A DNA stretch of 64,000 nucleotides from NCBI RefSeq assembly GCF_003601925.1, contig NZ_QZWH01000028.1, positions 1 to 64,000 of the forward strand. Direction: 5' to 3'. The DNA comes from Buttiauxella izardii (GTDB lineage Bacteria; Pseudomonadota; Gammaproteobacteria; Enterobacterales; Enterobacteriaceae). The notes under the pieces are model-generated. The model was not told where the DNA came from, did no database searches, and saw only the letters and a program-made list of their open reading frames with translations. A program made the position numbers and the translations under genes. Below are positions 1-11,424 of the stretch, one piece after another. How positions within the stretch are numbered: position 1 is the first letter of the stretch; every line of letters starts with the position of its first letter.

Positions 1-968
1 GTGGCGGGCCGCCCGGTGTACCGGTGGGCGACCATCAGGCCTGCATGTTGCGGGTGCCATTCGAAGTGACGCGTTTTCACCCCCGCCCGGTCATACACCG
101 CCGCCAGCTCACCGCGCGGGCTGTAGTCATAACGGGCGAGCGGGAGTGACGGCAAATCGGGAAACGCCGCATCCCGCACCAGCCAGACGGCGGCAAGACG
201 AATGCCGGCGGGGAGTGTGACAAGCTCCAGCCGGAACTGTCGCCCGCTGCTGTCCGTCACCGCAGTGACCTGCCCGGCAAATTCCCCGTCAGCATCACGG
301 TGATAGCGCAACTGATTACCAAAGCGGTCCACCAGACCGGAAAGCACGCGGAACGGCGGCAACGGGCGTGGCAGCATGTCGTCCGGTGAAACCGGTAACT
401 GAAAAGGCTCCAGTATCCACCACGGCCCGGTGGCATCGTTTGCAACAAAATAGGTATGTGGACTGAGACGTACATCAGCGGGCAGCGCCTGCCACAGGCG
501 GCTCAGACGATGGCTTTCAGGCTGCGTATCCACGCCGCCCCGGGCCAGCCAGAGTTTTTCGGACTGACTGTAGGCAATGGCACCCGGAGCCAGCAGGTCA
601 AAATGAATGCTGCGCCCGCCGTTATCGTTAAGAATGAGCTCAGAAGAGCGAATCTGCAGGCGAATATCTGTCGCCGACTGCCAGCCGGGGCCGAAGGTAC
701 CGACCGGGGCGGGTGTGTCGGTGCGGTAACTGCTGTAGCTGCGGGTGAGCACAAACGGTAAATGTGCCGGCAGGGCGATATCGGTTTCACCGGGCTGCAC
801 TTTGGCTCCCAACACCGGGTTGACGGGATTGCCCACCGCCACGCCACCGGGGCAGACTGAGCAGGCCACGCCGGTGGGGGCACCAATCATCACCCCGAGG
901 GAACCCTGAACAATCGGGCCGCCGATTAAAGTTGCGTCACCCTGACGCGCAGCAGGCATTCCAGGCAT
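1..968 (-). CDS. Rhs-family protein with N-terminal PAAR-like domain (partial, C-terminus outside window)
   Basis: The reading frame starts at ATG 968 and stays open to base 1, so at least 322 residues are present and the rest lies to the left. It opens MPGMPAARQGD, a PAAR-like tip segment with VACSVCPGG and NPVNPVLGAKV. A DUF6531-type segment follows (PGETDIALP, RSYSSYRT, FGPGW), then the start of the YD/Rhs shell (YDYSPRGELAAVYDRAG, HPQHAGLMVAHRYTGRPA). Known Rhs proteins of this type are cargo of type VI secretion: PAAR tips the spike, the Rhs shell encloses a variable C-terminal toxin. Compared with remembered K-12 Rhs proteins, the linker between the ...RQFRL and GIRL motifs looks shorter by roughly 45 residues. 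The toxin and any immunity gene are not visible. Family assignment is very likely; the secretion role is inferred. Confidence 0.9.
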   Translation of the reverse strand, partial: MPGMPAARQGDATLIGGPIVQGSLGVMIGAPTGVACSVCPGGVAVGNPVNPVLGAKVQPGETDIALPAHLPFVLTRSYSSYRTDTPAPVGTFGPGWQSATDIRLQIRSSELILNDNGGRSIHFDLLAPGAIAYSQSEKLWLARGGVDTQPESHRLSRLWQALPADVRLSPHTYFVANDATGPWWILEPFQLPVSPDDMLPRPLPPFRVLSGLVDRFGNQLRYHRDADGEFAGQVTAVTDSSGRQFRLELVTLPAGIRLAAVWLVRDAAFPDLPSLPLARYDYSPRGELAAVYDRAGVKTRHFEWHPQHAGLMVAHRYTGRPA

Positions 969-1166
969 GGTTAAGTCCTTTTAAAGTGCGGTTGAAATGA
1001 TTGATATTTTGTCTGACATGGCAAAATGTATTTTCAAAACAAATACATTTAAATCAACAATATAAATTCAAACCTAAAGACAAGATGGAGTAATTACTGC
1101 GATCTCTGTCAAAAAGACAGAAATAGGGAAACGGACAAAATACGATGAGAAAGATGGACCAGGTTT
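969..1166. other. AT-rich intergenic region upstream of the rhs gene
   Basis: This spacer separates the rhs start from the hairpin after aegA. Bases about 1000-1080 are strikingly A/T-rich compared with the GC-rich rhs gene, which is common for rhs loci and fits an H-NS-silenced promoter region (inference). No ORF, repeat or clear promoter hexamers could be supported. Confidence 0.5.
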
Positions 1167-1200
1167 CATTTAGCCCTTCCCTTTCAGGAAGGGCTAAATG
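1167..1200 (-). terminator. Perfect 14-bp inverted repeat after aegA
   Basis: Arms CATTTAGCCCTTCC and GGAAGGGCTAAATG are exact complements around a 6-base loop. It lies 3 bases beyond the aegA stop codon, which suggests a transcription terminator. Neither strand has a strong run of T after the stem, so efficiency is uncertain. Confidence 0.6.
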
Positions 1201-1203
1201 ATC

Positions 1204-3210
<2,007 letters not shown>

Positions 3211-3406
3211 TTACCCCTTTGCCCGTTTATTACAAACAGGAGGCTTATTTTTTATGGGGGTATGTTATTACCTGGTGATATCTGCGCTGGCAATGGTCAT
3301 TTGCCCAGTTTGTGTTGAAATCTGACAATAACCTGGTACGGATCAATTTCTTTTCGTGTTTAATGAAACATCGTTTCCTCCCCCATAATTCTCAGGATAT
3401 TGACAG

Positions 3407-5122
3407 GTGATAGTAAAACGCTCGGTTTCCACGAGTCTGGCCCGCGCCTTCTTTTACATTGTGCTGCTATCGCTGCTTTCCACCGGCATCGCGATGCTGA
3501 CGCTCGCCAGCAGTTTGCGAGATGCCGAAGCGGTGAACGTCGCCGGTTCCTTGCGCATGCAAAGTTATCGCCTGGGATATGATTTACAGGGGGATCGTGG
3601 GCAGTTAGATAAACATCTTGAGCAATATGCTCAGTCGCTGCGTTCACCCGCGTTGTTGAAAACTGAGAAATTCTGGGTGCCAGCCGAAGTACGAGAGCGC
3701 TTTAAGGTGATCAACTACGCCTGGCTGGAAATGGAGAGCCATATCCGCAACGGCGATATCGCGTGGTATCAGGCACATATTTCCGGTTACGTGGAGCAAA
3801 TAGATTTATTTGTGCTGGCACTTCAGCATTACGCCGAGCGCAAAATGATGCAGGTAGTTATTGCGTCGGTGGTCGGTTTTATTGCCATTTTCACGCTGGT
3901 GTTTTTCACGCTGCGCCGTTTTCGCCATCAGGTCGTTGCCCCGCTGAATAAGCTGATGGAGGCCAGTCGCACAATTGAGCGTGGCGAATTCGATTACCCG
4001 CCGTTAAATACCCAATTGCCGAACGAACTGGGATTGCTCTCGCAAACCTTCACACGCATGTCGGGCGAATTACACAAACTCTATCGCTCCCTTGAAGAGA
4101 GCGTGCAGGAAAAAACCCTGGATTTGCAGGAGGCGAACCGCACTTTGGAAGTGCTGTATGCCTGTTCGCAAGCGCTGACGGTGAGCACCATCGATCAGCA
4201 TTGTTTTGAACGGGTATTGCAGCAAGTGCGTCAGAAAACGCCGGTTAATTATCTGGAAATGAAAACCGGTGAAAACTGGAAGATTCAGGAAGGCGTTCAA
4301 CAAGATAATGCGCCTTGGCAAACACTGCCGATTGTCCTTGAGGATAAAGAACTGGCGTTGCTGCGCTGGCAGGCTCCGGCGGGCGTTCCCCCGTTGCCAC
4401 TGATGCAAAGCCTGGCGAATATGCTGGGGCGCGGGCTCTATTTCAATCAGGCGCAAAAGCATTATCAGCAATTATTATTAATGGAAGAGCGCGCGACGAT
4501 TGCCCGCGAATTGCACGATTCACTCGCGCAAGTGCTCTCTTATTTACGCATTCAACTTACGCTACTGAAACGGGCCGTTCCGGCGGAAAACCAACCCGCG
4601 CAGCGCATTATTAATGATTTCTCGCAGGCGCTGAATGACGCTTACCGCCAGTTGCGTGAGTTGCTGACCACCTTCCGCCTGACGCTTCAGCAGGCTGATT
4701 TACCGTCGGCATTGCAGGAAATGATCGCCCCGCTGCGTAACCAGACTGAAGCGGCGATTACGCTGGATTGCCATATTCCGACTCAGGCGCTGGATGCCTC
4801 ACAACAGGTGCATTTGTTGCAGATTATTCGCGAGGGCGTTTTAAACGCGATTAAACATGCGCAAGCCCGTAAAATATCCGTAAGCTGTAGTACATCCGCA
4901 TCAGGGATTCATACTGTGAATATTCTTGATGATGGTACGGGGATCGCCAGCCTGACTGAACCCGAAGGGCATTACGGCTTAAATATTATGCATGAGCGCG
5001 CCGCACGTTTAGGTGGCGAGCTGACTATTTCCCGCCCTGACTCGGGCGGGACTTTGATTACGATGAGTTTTCGTGCGCCGCCAGGGGATTGGGTGACGCA
5101 TGAAACACCCGTAAAACCATAA
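3407..5122 (+). CDS. narQ: Nitrate/nitrite sensor histidine kinase NarQ
   Basis: 571 residues, starting at GTG with MIVKR as in E. coli NarQ. Transmembrane helices at about 14-36 and 146-169 bracket the periplasmic ligand domain; the conserved P-box (NVAGSLRMQSYRLGYDL, ~44-60) binds nitrate/nitrite. A HAMP segment follows (~170-225), then a central linker, then a HisKA_3/HATPase_c transmitter with the phospho-acceptor in ERATIARELHDS at His370 and ATP-binding boxes near the end (GLNIMHERAARLGG). It controls respiration genes by phosphorylating NarP and NarL. Its cognate regulator narP follows after 31 bases, so the two are probably cotranscribed, unlike in E. coli where narP lies elsewhere. 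Confidence 0.97.
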   Translation: MIVKRSVSTSLARAFFYIVLLSLLSTGIAMLTLASSLRDAEAVNVAGSLRMQSYRLGYDLQGDRGQLDKHLEQYAQSLRSPALLKTEKFWVPAEVRERFKVINYAWLEMESHIRNGDIAWYQAHISGYVEQIDLFVLALQHYAERKMMQVVIASVVGFIAIFTLVFFTLRRFRHQVVAPLNKLMEASRTIERGEFDYPPLNTQLPNELGLLSQTFTRMSGELHKLYRSLEESVQEKTLDLQEANRTLEVLYACSQALTVSTIDQHCFERVLQQVRQKTPVNYLEMKTGENWKIQEGVQQDNAPWQTLPIVLEDKELALLRWQAPAGVPPLPLMQSLANMLGRGLYFNQAQKHYQQLLLMEERATIARELHDSLAQVLSYLRIQLTLLKRAVPAENQPAQRIINDFSQALNDAYRQLRELLTTFRLTLQQADLPSALQEMIAPLRNQTEAAITLDCHIPTQALDASQQVHLLQIIREGVLNAIKHAQARKISVSCSTSASGIHTVNILDDGTGIASLTEPEGHYGLNIMHERAARLGGELTISRPDSGGTLITMSFRAPPGDWVTHETPVKP

Positions 5123-5153
5123 CGATAAAAATGTAAAAGTTCTGGGAGTTGAT

Positions 5154-5798
5154 ATGAGCGAACAAACTGTCTGTCAGGTATTAATCGTCGACGATCATCC
5201 GTTAATGCGCCGTGGCATTCGCCAGTTGCTGGAAATCGACGACAGTTTTAGCGTGGTGGGTGAAGCCAGCAGCGGTGCCGAAGCGATAAGCATGGCGAAT
5301 CGCCTGGTTCCCGATCTCATCTTGCTTGATTTGAATATGAAAGGCCTGAGCGGGCTGGATACGCTGAACGCCCTGCGCCGTGATGGCGTGAGTGCGCGCA
5401 TCGTTGTGCTAACGGTTTCTGATTCGCGCAGCGATATTTTCACCCTGATTGATGCCGGTGCCGACGGCTATTTGCTCAAAGATAGCGACCCGGATGTGCT
5501 GCTGGAAGATATTCGCCGTGGCGCGACTGAAGGCGAAGCGTACAGCGAGCAAGTCGCGGAATATTTACGAAACCGAGGCACCGATAAACGCAGTGAAGAC
5601 CCGTTCGCCGTATTAACCGAACGCGAACTGGACGTGTTGCAGGAAGTCGCCAGAGGGTTATCAAACAAACAAATCGCGTCGGGTTTGCATATCTCCGAAG
5701 AGACGGTGAAAGTGCATATTCGCAATTTGCTGCGCAAACTGCAGGTGCGATCTCGCGTCGCCGCAACGGTGTTGTTCCTTGAAAGCAGAGGCTTCTGA
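5154..5798 (+). CDS. narP: Nitrate/nitrite response regulator NarP
   Basis: 214 residues with a receiver domain (acidic pair D13/D14 in IVDDHP, phospho-acceptor Asp59 in ILLDLNMKG, GYLLKDSD) and a C-terminal LuxR/NarL helix-turn-helix (LTERELDVLQEVARGLSNKQIA, then SEETVKVHIRNLLRKL). NarP rather than NarL is chosen because the receiver (LDTLNALRRDGV) and C-terminus (RVAATVLFLESRG) follow E. coli NarP almost word for word. It binds paired heptamer sites to tune anaerobic respiration genes. A GGGAG ribosome site lies before ATG 5154. The position directly after narQ creates a complete two-component operon. Confidence 0.93.
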   Translation: MSEQTVCQVLIVDDHPLMRRGIRQLLEIDDSFSVVGEASSGAEAISMANRLVPDLILLDLNMKGLSGLDTLNALRRDGVSARIVVLTVSDSRSDIFTLIDAGADGYLLKDSDPDVLLEDIRRGATEGEAYSEQVAEYLRNRGTDKRSEDPFAVLTERELDVLQEVARGLSNKQIASGLHISEETVKVHIRNLLRKLQVRSRVAATVLFLESRGF

Positions 5799-5845
5799 AG
5801 CCTCGCCACACCACACAGAGCGAAGATAATTTACAATATCTCCTC

Positions 5846-5863
5846 AATTTCTCCACGTTTGGA
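5846..5863 (+). promoter_or_regulatory. Candidate BaeR box upstream of acrD
   Basis: AATTTCTCCACGTTTGGA keeps the TTTCTCCA and TTGG blocks of the reported E. coli BaeR box (TTTTTCTCCATDATTGGC, from memory), about 13 of 18 positions. It lies about 70 bases before acrD, where E. coli acrD is activated by BaeSR under envelope stress. Assignment by similarity and position only. Confidence 0.5.
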
Positions 5864-5934
5864 CTTGCCGTTAAGGCTACAGTGACGAATATCCCAATAA
5901 TCACAATTTGAAGTATTAACGAGGTCCTGACTGA

Positions 5935-8900
5935 ATGGCGAATTTCTTTATCAATCGCCCCATTTTTGCCTGGGTGCTGGCCATTATTTTGTGCCTCACC
6001 GGCTTGCTCGCGATTTTTTCACTTCCTGTCGAGCAATATCCTGACCTCGCGCCACCGAATGTGCGAATCACTGCGAACTACCCAGGTGCATCGGCGCAAA
6101 CCCTGGAAAACACGGTCACGCAGGTTATCGAGCAGAATATGACCGGGCTGGACAACATGATGTATATGTCCTCCCAGAGCAGCAGCACCGGCCAGGCGAG
6201 TATTACACTGAGCTTTAAAGCCGGAACCGACCCTGATGAAGCGGTGCAGCAGGTGCAAAACCAGTTGCAATCGGCACTTCGTAAATTGCCACAAGCGGTG
6301 CAAACCCAGGGCGTTACCGTCAGGAAAACCGGCGATACCAACATTTTAATGGTGGCGTTTGTCTCCACCGACGGCAGCATGGATAAGCAAGATATTGCCG
6401 ATTATGTTGCCAGTAATATTCAGGATCCGATTAGCCGTATCAACGGCGTGGGTGACGTCGATGCCTATGGTTCGCAATATTCCATGCGTATTTGGCTCGA
6501 CCCAACCAAACTCACCAGCTACCAGATGACCACGCAAGACGTGGTGGACGCGATCAAATCGCAGAATGCGCAAATTGCGGTTGGTCAGCTAGGCGGCACG
6601 CCGTCTGTGGATATGCAGGCGCTGAACGCCACGATTAACTCCCAGTCTTTGCTGCAAACTCCGCAGCAATTCAAAGATATTACTCTGCGCGTGAATCAGG
6701 ACGGTTCGCTGGTTTCTCTTGGCGATGTCGCAGAAGTTGAACTGGGCGCTGAGAAATATGATTTCCTCAGCCGCTACAACGGCCAGCCCGCGTCAGGCCT
6801 GGGGATCAAGCTCGCGTCTGGCGCGAACGAGATGGAAACAGACAAACTCGCCCGCGCCAAAATTGAAGAGTTATCGCAATATTTCCCACACGGGCTGGAA
6901 GCGAAAATCGCTTACGAAACCACGCCGTTTGTGAAAGCCTCGATTATTGATGTAGTAAAAACCCTGCTGGAAGCGATCCTGCTGGTGTTCCTCGTCATGT
7001 ATCTGTTTTTGCAGAACTTCCGTGCCACGCTGATTCCGACCATCGCCGTTCCGGTGGTGTTGCTCGGGACGTTTTCGGTGCTCTACACCTTCGGCTACAG
7101 CATTAATACTCTGACGATGTTTGCCATGGTTTTGGCTATCGGCTTGTTGGTGGATGATGCCATCGTGGTGGTGGAAAACGTCGAACGCATCATGAGCGAG
7201 GAAGGGCTATCGCCCAAAGAAGCGACGCGCAAATCCATGGGCCAGATTCAGGGTGCGTTGGTCGGGATTGCGATGGTGCTTTCCGCCGTGTTCGTGCCGA
7301 TGGCCTTTTTCGGCGGCACCACCGGGGCGATTTACCGCCAGTTCTCAATAACGATTGTTTCCGCGATGGTGCTGTCGGTGTTGGTGGCGATGATTCTGAC
7401 GCCCGCATTGTGCGCCACGATTTTAAAACCGCTGCATAAAGGTGAGCACCACGGCCAGAAAGGTTTCTTCGGCTGGTTTAACCGTATGTTTAACCGCAAT
7501 GCGGAGCGCTATGAATCAGGGGTCGGCAAAATTCTGGCACACAGCCTGCGCTGGATCCTGATTTATGTACTGCTGCTTGGCGGCATGGTGTTCTTATTCC
7601 TGCGCCTGCCAACCTCCTTCCTGCCGCTGGAAGATCAGGGTGTATTCACCACTTCAATACAATTGCCCAGCGGTTCGACGCAGCAACAAACCACCAAAGT
7701 GGTTGAAAAGCTCGAGCAGTATTATCTGACGAAAGAGAAAGATAACGTGCTGTCGGTGTTCGCGACCATCGGCTCCGGCCCTGGCGGTAACGGGCAGAAC
7801 GTGGCGCGTATGTTTGTGCGCCTGAAAGACTGGGATGAACGCGACCCGAAAACCGCCAGTTCATTTGCCATTATCGAGCGCGCCACTAAAGCCTTCCGCC
7901 AGATAAAAGAAGCGCGCGTGATTGCCAGCAGCCCTCCGGCGATCAGTGGTTTGGGGAACGCGGCAGGCTTTGATATGGAATTGCAGGACCACGCGGGAGC
8001 CGGGCACGATGCGCTAATGCAAGCTCGAGATCAACTTATCGATATGGCTGGCGATGAACCACTGCTGACCCGAGTTCGCCATAACGGCCTCGATGACAGC
8101 CCGCAGATGCAGATTGACATCGATCAGCGTAAAGCGCAGGCGCTGGGTGTTTCTATTGATGACATCAATAACACGCTGCAAACCGCCTGGGGTTCGAGCT
8201 ACGTGAACGATTTTATGGATCGTGGGCGCGTGAAGAAGGTGTATGTGCAGGCGGGCGCGAAATATCGCATGCTGCCGGAAGACATTAACCAGTGGTATGT
8301 GCGCAATAAAGATGGCGGCATGGTGCCGTTCTCGGCGTTTGCCTCTTCACATTGGGAAACCGGTTCGCCGCGTCTTGAGCGTTACAACGGCTATTCCTCG
8401 TTAGAAATTGTCGGTGAGGCAGCGCCTGGTGTGAGTACCGGCACCGCCATGCAAGTGATGGAAACACTGGTGCAGAAATTACCGTCTGGTTTTGGCCTCG
8501 AATGGACGGGAATGTCATACCAGGAAAGGCTGTCAGGCGCGCAGGCTCCGGCGCTTTACGCCATCTCGTTACTGGTGGTGTTCTTATGCCTGGCCGCACT
8601 TTATGAAAGCTGGTCGGTGCCGTTCTCGGTGATGTTGGTGGTGCCGCTGGGCGTGATTGGCGCACTGCTGGCAACGTGGATGCGTGGCCTGGAAAACGAC
8701 GTTTACTTCCAGGTGGGACTGCTGACGGTCATTGGGCTTGCCGCCAAGAACGCCATTTTGATTGTTGAATTTGCCAACGATATGAACGCCCAAGGCCGTG
8801 AACTGGTGGCTGCCACGCTTGATGCCTGCCGCCAGCGCCTGCGCCCGATATTAATGACTTCGCTGGCATTTATCTTCGGTGTTCTGCCGATGGCAACTAG

Positions 8901-9051
8901 CAGCGGCGCGGGTTCCGGCAGCCAGCACGCGGTGGGCACCGGGGTCATGGGCGGGATGATTTCAGCGACCGTGCTGGCAATATTCTTCGTACCGCTGTTC
9001 TTCGTGCTGGTGCGAAGACGTTTCCCGCTCAAGGAACATTCTGAAAACTAG
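5935..9051 (+). CDS. acrD: RND multidrug efflux pump AcrD
   Basis: 1038 residues, against 1037 for E. coli AcrD. Typical HAE1-RND plan: TM1 near the N-terminus ([15 protein letters not shown]), a large periplasmic loop, a TM block containing the proton-relay pair in [14 protein letters not shown], a second periplasmic loop, and a C-terminal TM block with [14 protein letters not shown]. AcrD works in the inner membrane with the adaptor AcrA and channel TolC, and in E. coli exports aminoglycosides, novobiocin and other polar amphiphiles. AcrD rather than AcrB is chosen from its position after narQ and before ypfM/yffB. An intrinsic terminator follows. Confidence 0.95.
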   Translation: MANFFINRPIFAWVLAIILCLTGLLAIFSLPVEQYPDLAPPNVRITANYPGASAQTLENTVTQVIEQNMTGLDNMMYMSSQSSSTGQASITLSFKAGTDPDEAVQQVQNQLQSALRKLPQAVQTQGVTVRKTGDTNILMVAFVSTDGSMDKQDIADYVASNIQDPISRINGVGDVDAYGSQYSMRIWLDPTKLTSYQMTTQDVVDAIKSQNAQIAVGQLGGTPSVDMQALNATINSQSLLQTPQQFKDITLRVNQDGSLVSLGDVAEVELGAEKYDFLSRYNGQPASGLGIKLASGANEMETDKLARAKIEELSQYFPHGLEAKIAYETTPFVKASIIDVVKTLLEAILLVFLVMYLFLQNFRATLIPTIAVPVVLLGTFSVLYTFGYSINTLTMFAMVLAIGLLVDDAIVVVENVERIMSEEGLSPKEATRKSMGQIQGALVGIAMVLSAVFVPMAFFGGTTGAIYRQFSITIVSAMVLSVLVAMILTPALCATILKPLHKGEHHGQKGFFGWFNRMFNRNAERYESGVGKILAHSLRWILIYVLLLGGMVFLFLRLPTSFLPLEDQGVFTTSIQLPSGSTQQQTTKVVEKLEQYYLTKEKDNVLSVFATIGSGPGGNGQNVARMFVRLKDWDERDPKTASSFAIIERATKAFRQIKEARVIASSPPAISGLGNAAGFDMELQDHAGAGHDALMQARDQLIDMAGDEPLLTRVRHNGLDDSPQMQIDIDQRKAQALGVSIDDINNTLQTAWGSSYVNDFMDRGRVKKVYVQAGAKYRMLPEDINQWYVRNKDGGMVPFSAFASSHWETGSPRLERYNGYSSLEIVGEAAPGVSTGTAMQVMETLVQKLPSGFGLEWTGMSYQERLSGAQAPALYAISLLVVFLCLAALYESWSVPFSVMLVVPLGVIGALLATWMRGLENDVYFQVGLLTVIGLAAKNAILIVEFANDMNAQGRELVAATLDACRQRLRPILMTSLAFIFGVLPMATSSGAGSGSQHAVGTGVMGGMISATVLAIFFVPLFFVLVRRRFPLKEHSEN

Positions 9052-9055
9052 CCAA

Positions 9056-9088
9056 CAAAAAAGCGACCTGACGAGGGTCGCTTTTTGT
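9056..9088 (+). terminator. Intrinsic terminator of acrD
   Basis: Stem AAGCGACC/GGTCGCTT (9061-9083) with a 7-base loop is followed by a T-run and preceded by an A-run. It starts a few bases after the acrD stop codon and may work in both directions. Confidence 0.85.
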
Positions 9089-9166
9089 TTTCTCAGAGAG
9101 TCATTGACTCGAAGAGTATTGAGAATAAGAACTTCATGTTCTTAATATTTTTTATTGCTGGTCAGA

Positions 9167-9226
9167 TCATTTACGAAGCATATCTTCAATGAAGTCTTTC
9201 CAGTTCCCTAGTTCGTGTTCAATCAT
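9167..9226 (-). CDS. ypfM: Small protein YpfM (19 aa)
   Basis: Reading the minus strand from ATG 9226 gives MIEHELGNWKDFIEDMLRK and a TGA stop. It differs at only two positions from the 19-residue E. coli YpfM as I remember it, a small protein encoded in the same acrD-yffB gap. A GAGGCGG ribosome site stands just upstream. Conservation of length, sequence and location makes this a real gene despite its size. Function unknown; the sequence is soluble and charged, with no membrane helix. Confidence 0.9.
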   Translation of the reverse strand: MIEHELGNWKDFIEDMLRK

Positions 9227-9599
9227 AACCGCCTCACTATTATTGCTTTAATTATACGCACCCTAATTCAAATTGCAGCATCTAATGTTGAGTGCGTATT
9301 AGCTTTATTATTAGCTCAGCAGAGCTTTTATTATGTGACGAATGACAGGAAACAAAACGTTTCGATGATTTTAAGAATTTACCCCGCAAAGCTGGAAAAC
9401 ACTGGCCTACAGCGATGAGCCTCTGGATCGAGAACAATCCAGGATAGTTGATTAGAAATTAGCCATCGCGAAAAAACAGAGTGAACCCATAACAATGAGA
9501 CTAGCAATTACGCTATATTTTTCCTTGCGACTTTTTTATCATTTTAATTATTCTAAATTCCTGCATAAATACCCAACGACAAACAAAAGGATTAACTCC
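9227..9599. other. AT-rich intergenic region between ypfM and yffB
   Basis: About 370 bases, distinctly A/T-rich, hold the ypfM promoter region and the leader of the yffB-dapE-ypfN operon. A short plus-strand frame (9215-9418) exists, but it overlaps the ypfM start and has no recognisable family or good ribosome site, so it is not called. No repeat or hairpin of note was found. Confidence 0.5.
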
Positions 9600-9956
9600 G
9601 TGATAACTCTCTACGGTATTAAAAACTGCGACACCATCAAGAAAGCCCGGCGCTGGCTGGAAACGCAAGGTGTGGAATACCAATTTCATGATTATCGCGC
9701 TGATGGCCTGGACGGCGAATTATTGAATAGTTTTATCGCTGAGCTGGGTTGGGAAGCATTGTTAAATACGCGTGGAACGACCTGGCGTAAACTCGACGAA
9801 GCCCATCGTGCAAGCATTACAGATGCCAAAACCGCAGCGGCTTTGATGCTGGAAATGCCTGCAATCATCAAACGCCCATTGCTCTACGCGCCGGGGCAGC
9901 CTATGCTGCTGGGTTTCAATGAATCGAACTATCAGCAGTTTATCAACGAGGTATAG
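9600..9956 (+). CDS. yffB: ArsC/Spx-like thioredoxin-fold protein YffB
   Basis: 118 residues from GTG 9600, which is preceded by AAGGA and matches the E. coli start [12 protein letters not shown]. It belongs to the arsenate reductase-like (ArsC/Spx) thioredoxin-fold family, with a single cysteine in [12 protein letters not shown] instead of a CXXC pair, and conserved [11 protein letters not shown] and PAIIKRPLL segments. E. coli YffB is not an established arsenate reductase; a glutathione-dependent thiol role has been suggested. The frame is open further upstream to 9495, but that extension has no homology. It ends 4 bases before dapE, so translation is probably coupled. Confidence 0.93.
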   Translation: MITLYGIKNCDTIKKARRWLETQGVEYQFHDYRADGLDGELLNSFIAELGWEALLNTRGTTWRKLDEAHRASITDAKTAAALMLEMPAIIKRPLLYAPGQPMLLGFNESNYQQFINEV

Positions 9957-9960
9957 TCCT

Positions 9961-11088
9961 ATGTCTTGCCCGGTTATTGAGCTGACGCAACAGCTTATCC
10001 GCCGCCCTTCCCTGAGCCCTGACGACGCTGGCTGCCAGGCGCTGATGATTGAGCGACTACGTGCCATCGGCTTTACGATTGAGCATATGGATTTTGGCGA
10101 CACACAAAACTTCTGGGCATGGCGAGGAAAAGGCGAAACGCTGGCGTTTGCCGGTCATACCGATGTCGTGCCTTCAGGCGATGCTGACCGCTGGATTAAC
10201 CCACCGTTTGAACCGACCATCCGCGATGGCATGTTATTTGGCCGTGGTGCCGCTGACATGAAAGGTTCATTGGCTGCGATGGTGGTGGCCGCCGAGCGCT
10301 TCGTGGCGCAATACCCAAACCATAAAGGCCGCCTCGCGTTCCTGATTACATCCGATGAAGAAGCCAGCGCCAAAAATGGCACGGTGAAAGTCGTCGAAAC
10401 GCTGATGGCACGCCACGAAAGACTGGATTACTGCCTGGTGGGCGAACCTTCGAGCACTGAAGTCGTCGGCGATGTGGTGAAGAATGGCCGCCGTGGTTCA
10501 TTGACCTGCAACCTGACCATTCATGGCGTGCAGGGCCACGTTGCTTATCCGCATCTGGCTGATAACCCGGTTCACCGCGCAGCCCCGATGCTGAGCGAAC
10601 TGGTCACGATTGAATGGGACAAGGGGAACGAGTTTTTCCCGGCCACCAGCATGCAGATTGCCAACGTTCAGTCGGGAACTGGTAGCAACAACGTGATCCC
10701 TGGCGATATGTTCGTGCAGTTCAACTTCCGTTTCAGCACGGAATTGACCGACGAAGATATCAAACAGCGCGTGATTGCGCTGCTCGACAAATACGAATTG
10801 CGTTACACCCTGGACTGGTGGCTTTCAGGCCAACCGTTCCTGACTTCACGCGGTAAGCTGGTCGATGCGGTGGTGAACGCAGTTGAGCACTATAATGAAA
10901 TTAGACCGCAGTTGTTGACCACTGGCGGCACGTCCGATGGGCGCTTTATCGCGCGCATGGGGGCGCAAGTGGTGGAATTGGGGCCAGTGAACGCGACGAT
11001 TCATAAAATTAATGAGTGCGTTAACGCCGCTGACCTGCAACTTCTTGCCCGTATGTATCAACGTATTATGGAACAGCTTGTTGCTTAA
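9961..11088 (+). CDS. dapE: Succinyl-diaminopimelate desuccinylase DapE
   Basis: 375 residues, exactly the E. coli length from ATG 9961. M20 zinc peptidase family: metal-binding [10 protein letters not shown] (~66-75), [10 protein letters not shown], the catalytic/metal glutamates in [11 protein letters not shown] (~133), and TGGTSDGRF near the C-terminus. It hydrolyses N-succinyl-LL-2,6-diaminopimelate in the lysine/DAP pathway, feeding peptidoglycan and lysine synthesis; dapA, an earlier step, lies 6 kb away in this window. It follows yffB by 4 bases and precedes ypfN by 30, as in E. coli. Confidence 0.97.
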   Translation: MSCPVIELTQQLIRRPSLSPDDAGCQALMIERLRAIGFTIEHMDFGDTQNFWAWRGKGETLAFAGHTDVVPSGDADRWINPPFEPTIRDGMLFGRGAADMKGSLAAMVVAAERFVAQYPNHKGRLAFLITSDEEASAKNGTVKVVETLMARHERLDYCLVGEPSSTEVVGDVVKNGRRGSLTCNLTIHGVQGHVAYPHLADNPVHRAAPMLSELVTIEWDKGNEFFPATSMQIANVQSGTGSNNVIPGDMFVQFNFRFSTELTDEDIKQRVIALLDKYELRYTLDWWLSGQPFLTSRGKLVDAVVNAVEHYNEIRPQLLTTGGTSDGRFIARMGAQVVELGPVNATIHKINECVNAADLQLLARMYQRIMEQLVA

Positions 11089-11118
11089 CAGGCTGTGCAA
11101 CCCAAAAGAGGTACTGGC

Positions 11119-11310
11119 ATGGAATGGCTTTCTCATTACTGGTGGATCATTGTTCTGGTGCTGCTGTTAGGCATTTTCCTTAATGTGATTAAGGACTTGA
11201 AGCGCATCGATCCGAAAAAATATATGGCGAATAAACCTGAGTTGCCTCCGCATCGCGACTTTAACGATAAGTGGGATGACGAGGACGATTTTCCGAAGAA
11301 GAAGCCTTAA
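11119..11310 (+). CDS. ypfN: UPF0370 small membrane protein YpfN
   Basis: 63 residues from ATG 11119 (AAAAGAGGT ribosome site). One N-terminal membrane helix ([18 protein letters not shown]), then a conserved cytoplasmic tail with [15 protein letters not shown] and an acidic/lysine end ([10 protein letters not shown]). It matches the UPF0370 family and sits after dapE as in E. coli. Function unknown. An in-frame upstream ATG at 11095 is rejected because the homologous start and ribosome site are at 11119. Confidence 0.92.
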   Translation: MEWLSHYWWIIVLVLLLGIFLNVIKDLKRIDPKKYMANKPELPPHRDFNDKWDDEDDFPKKKP

Positions 11311-11316
11311 GTTTCG

Positions 11317-11415
11317 CCCTCACCCCGGCCCTCTCCCCCAGGAGAGGGGGAAAACCGATCAACTCTTTCTCCCTCGGACAATCCCCTCTCCCTGGGGAGA
11401 GGGTTAGGGTGAGGG
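11317..11415. repeat. GC-rich palindromic intergenic repeat, copy 1
   Basis: About 99 bases bounded by inverted arms CCCTCACCCCGGCCCTCTCC and GGAGAGGGTTAGGGTGAGGG, with internal CTCCCCCAGGAGAGGG and CCTCTCCCTGGGGAGAGG hairpins. It lies between the convergent genes ypfN and ypfH. A second member is at 22346-22460. Such CCCTCACCCTAACCCTCTCC elements are familiar as dispersed intergenic repeats in enterobacteria; here they may also end transcription from both sides (inference). Confidence 0.85.
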
Positions 11416-11424
11416 AGTCCCATC

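Noticed and set aside
9215-9418. 67-residue plus-strand ORF in the acrD-yffB gap
   Set aside because: It overlaps the start of ypfM on the other strand, has AT-rich low-complexity codons, no clear ribosome site and no recognisable family.
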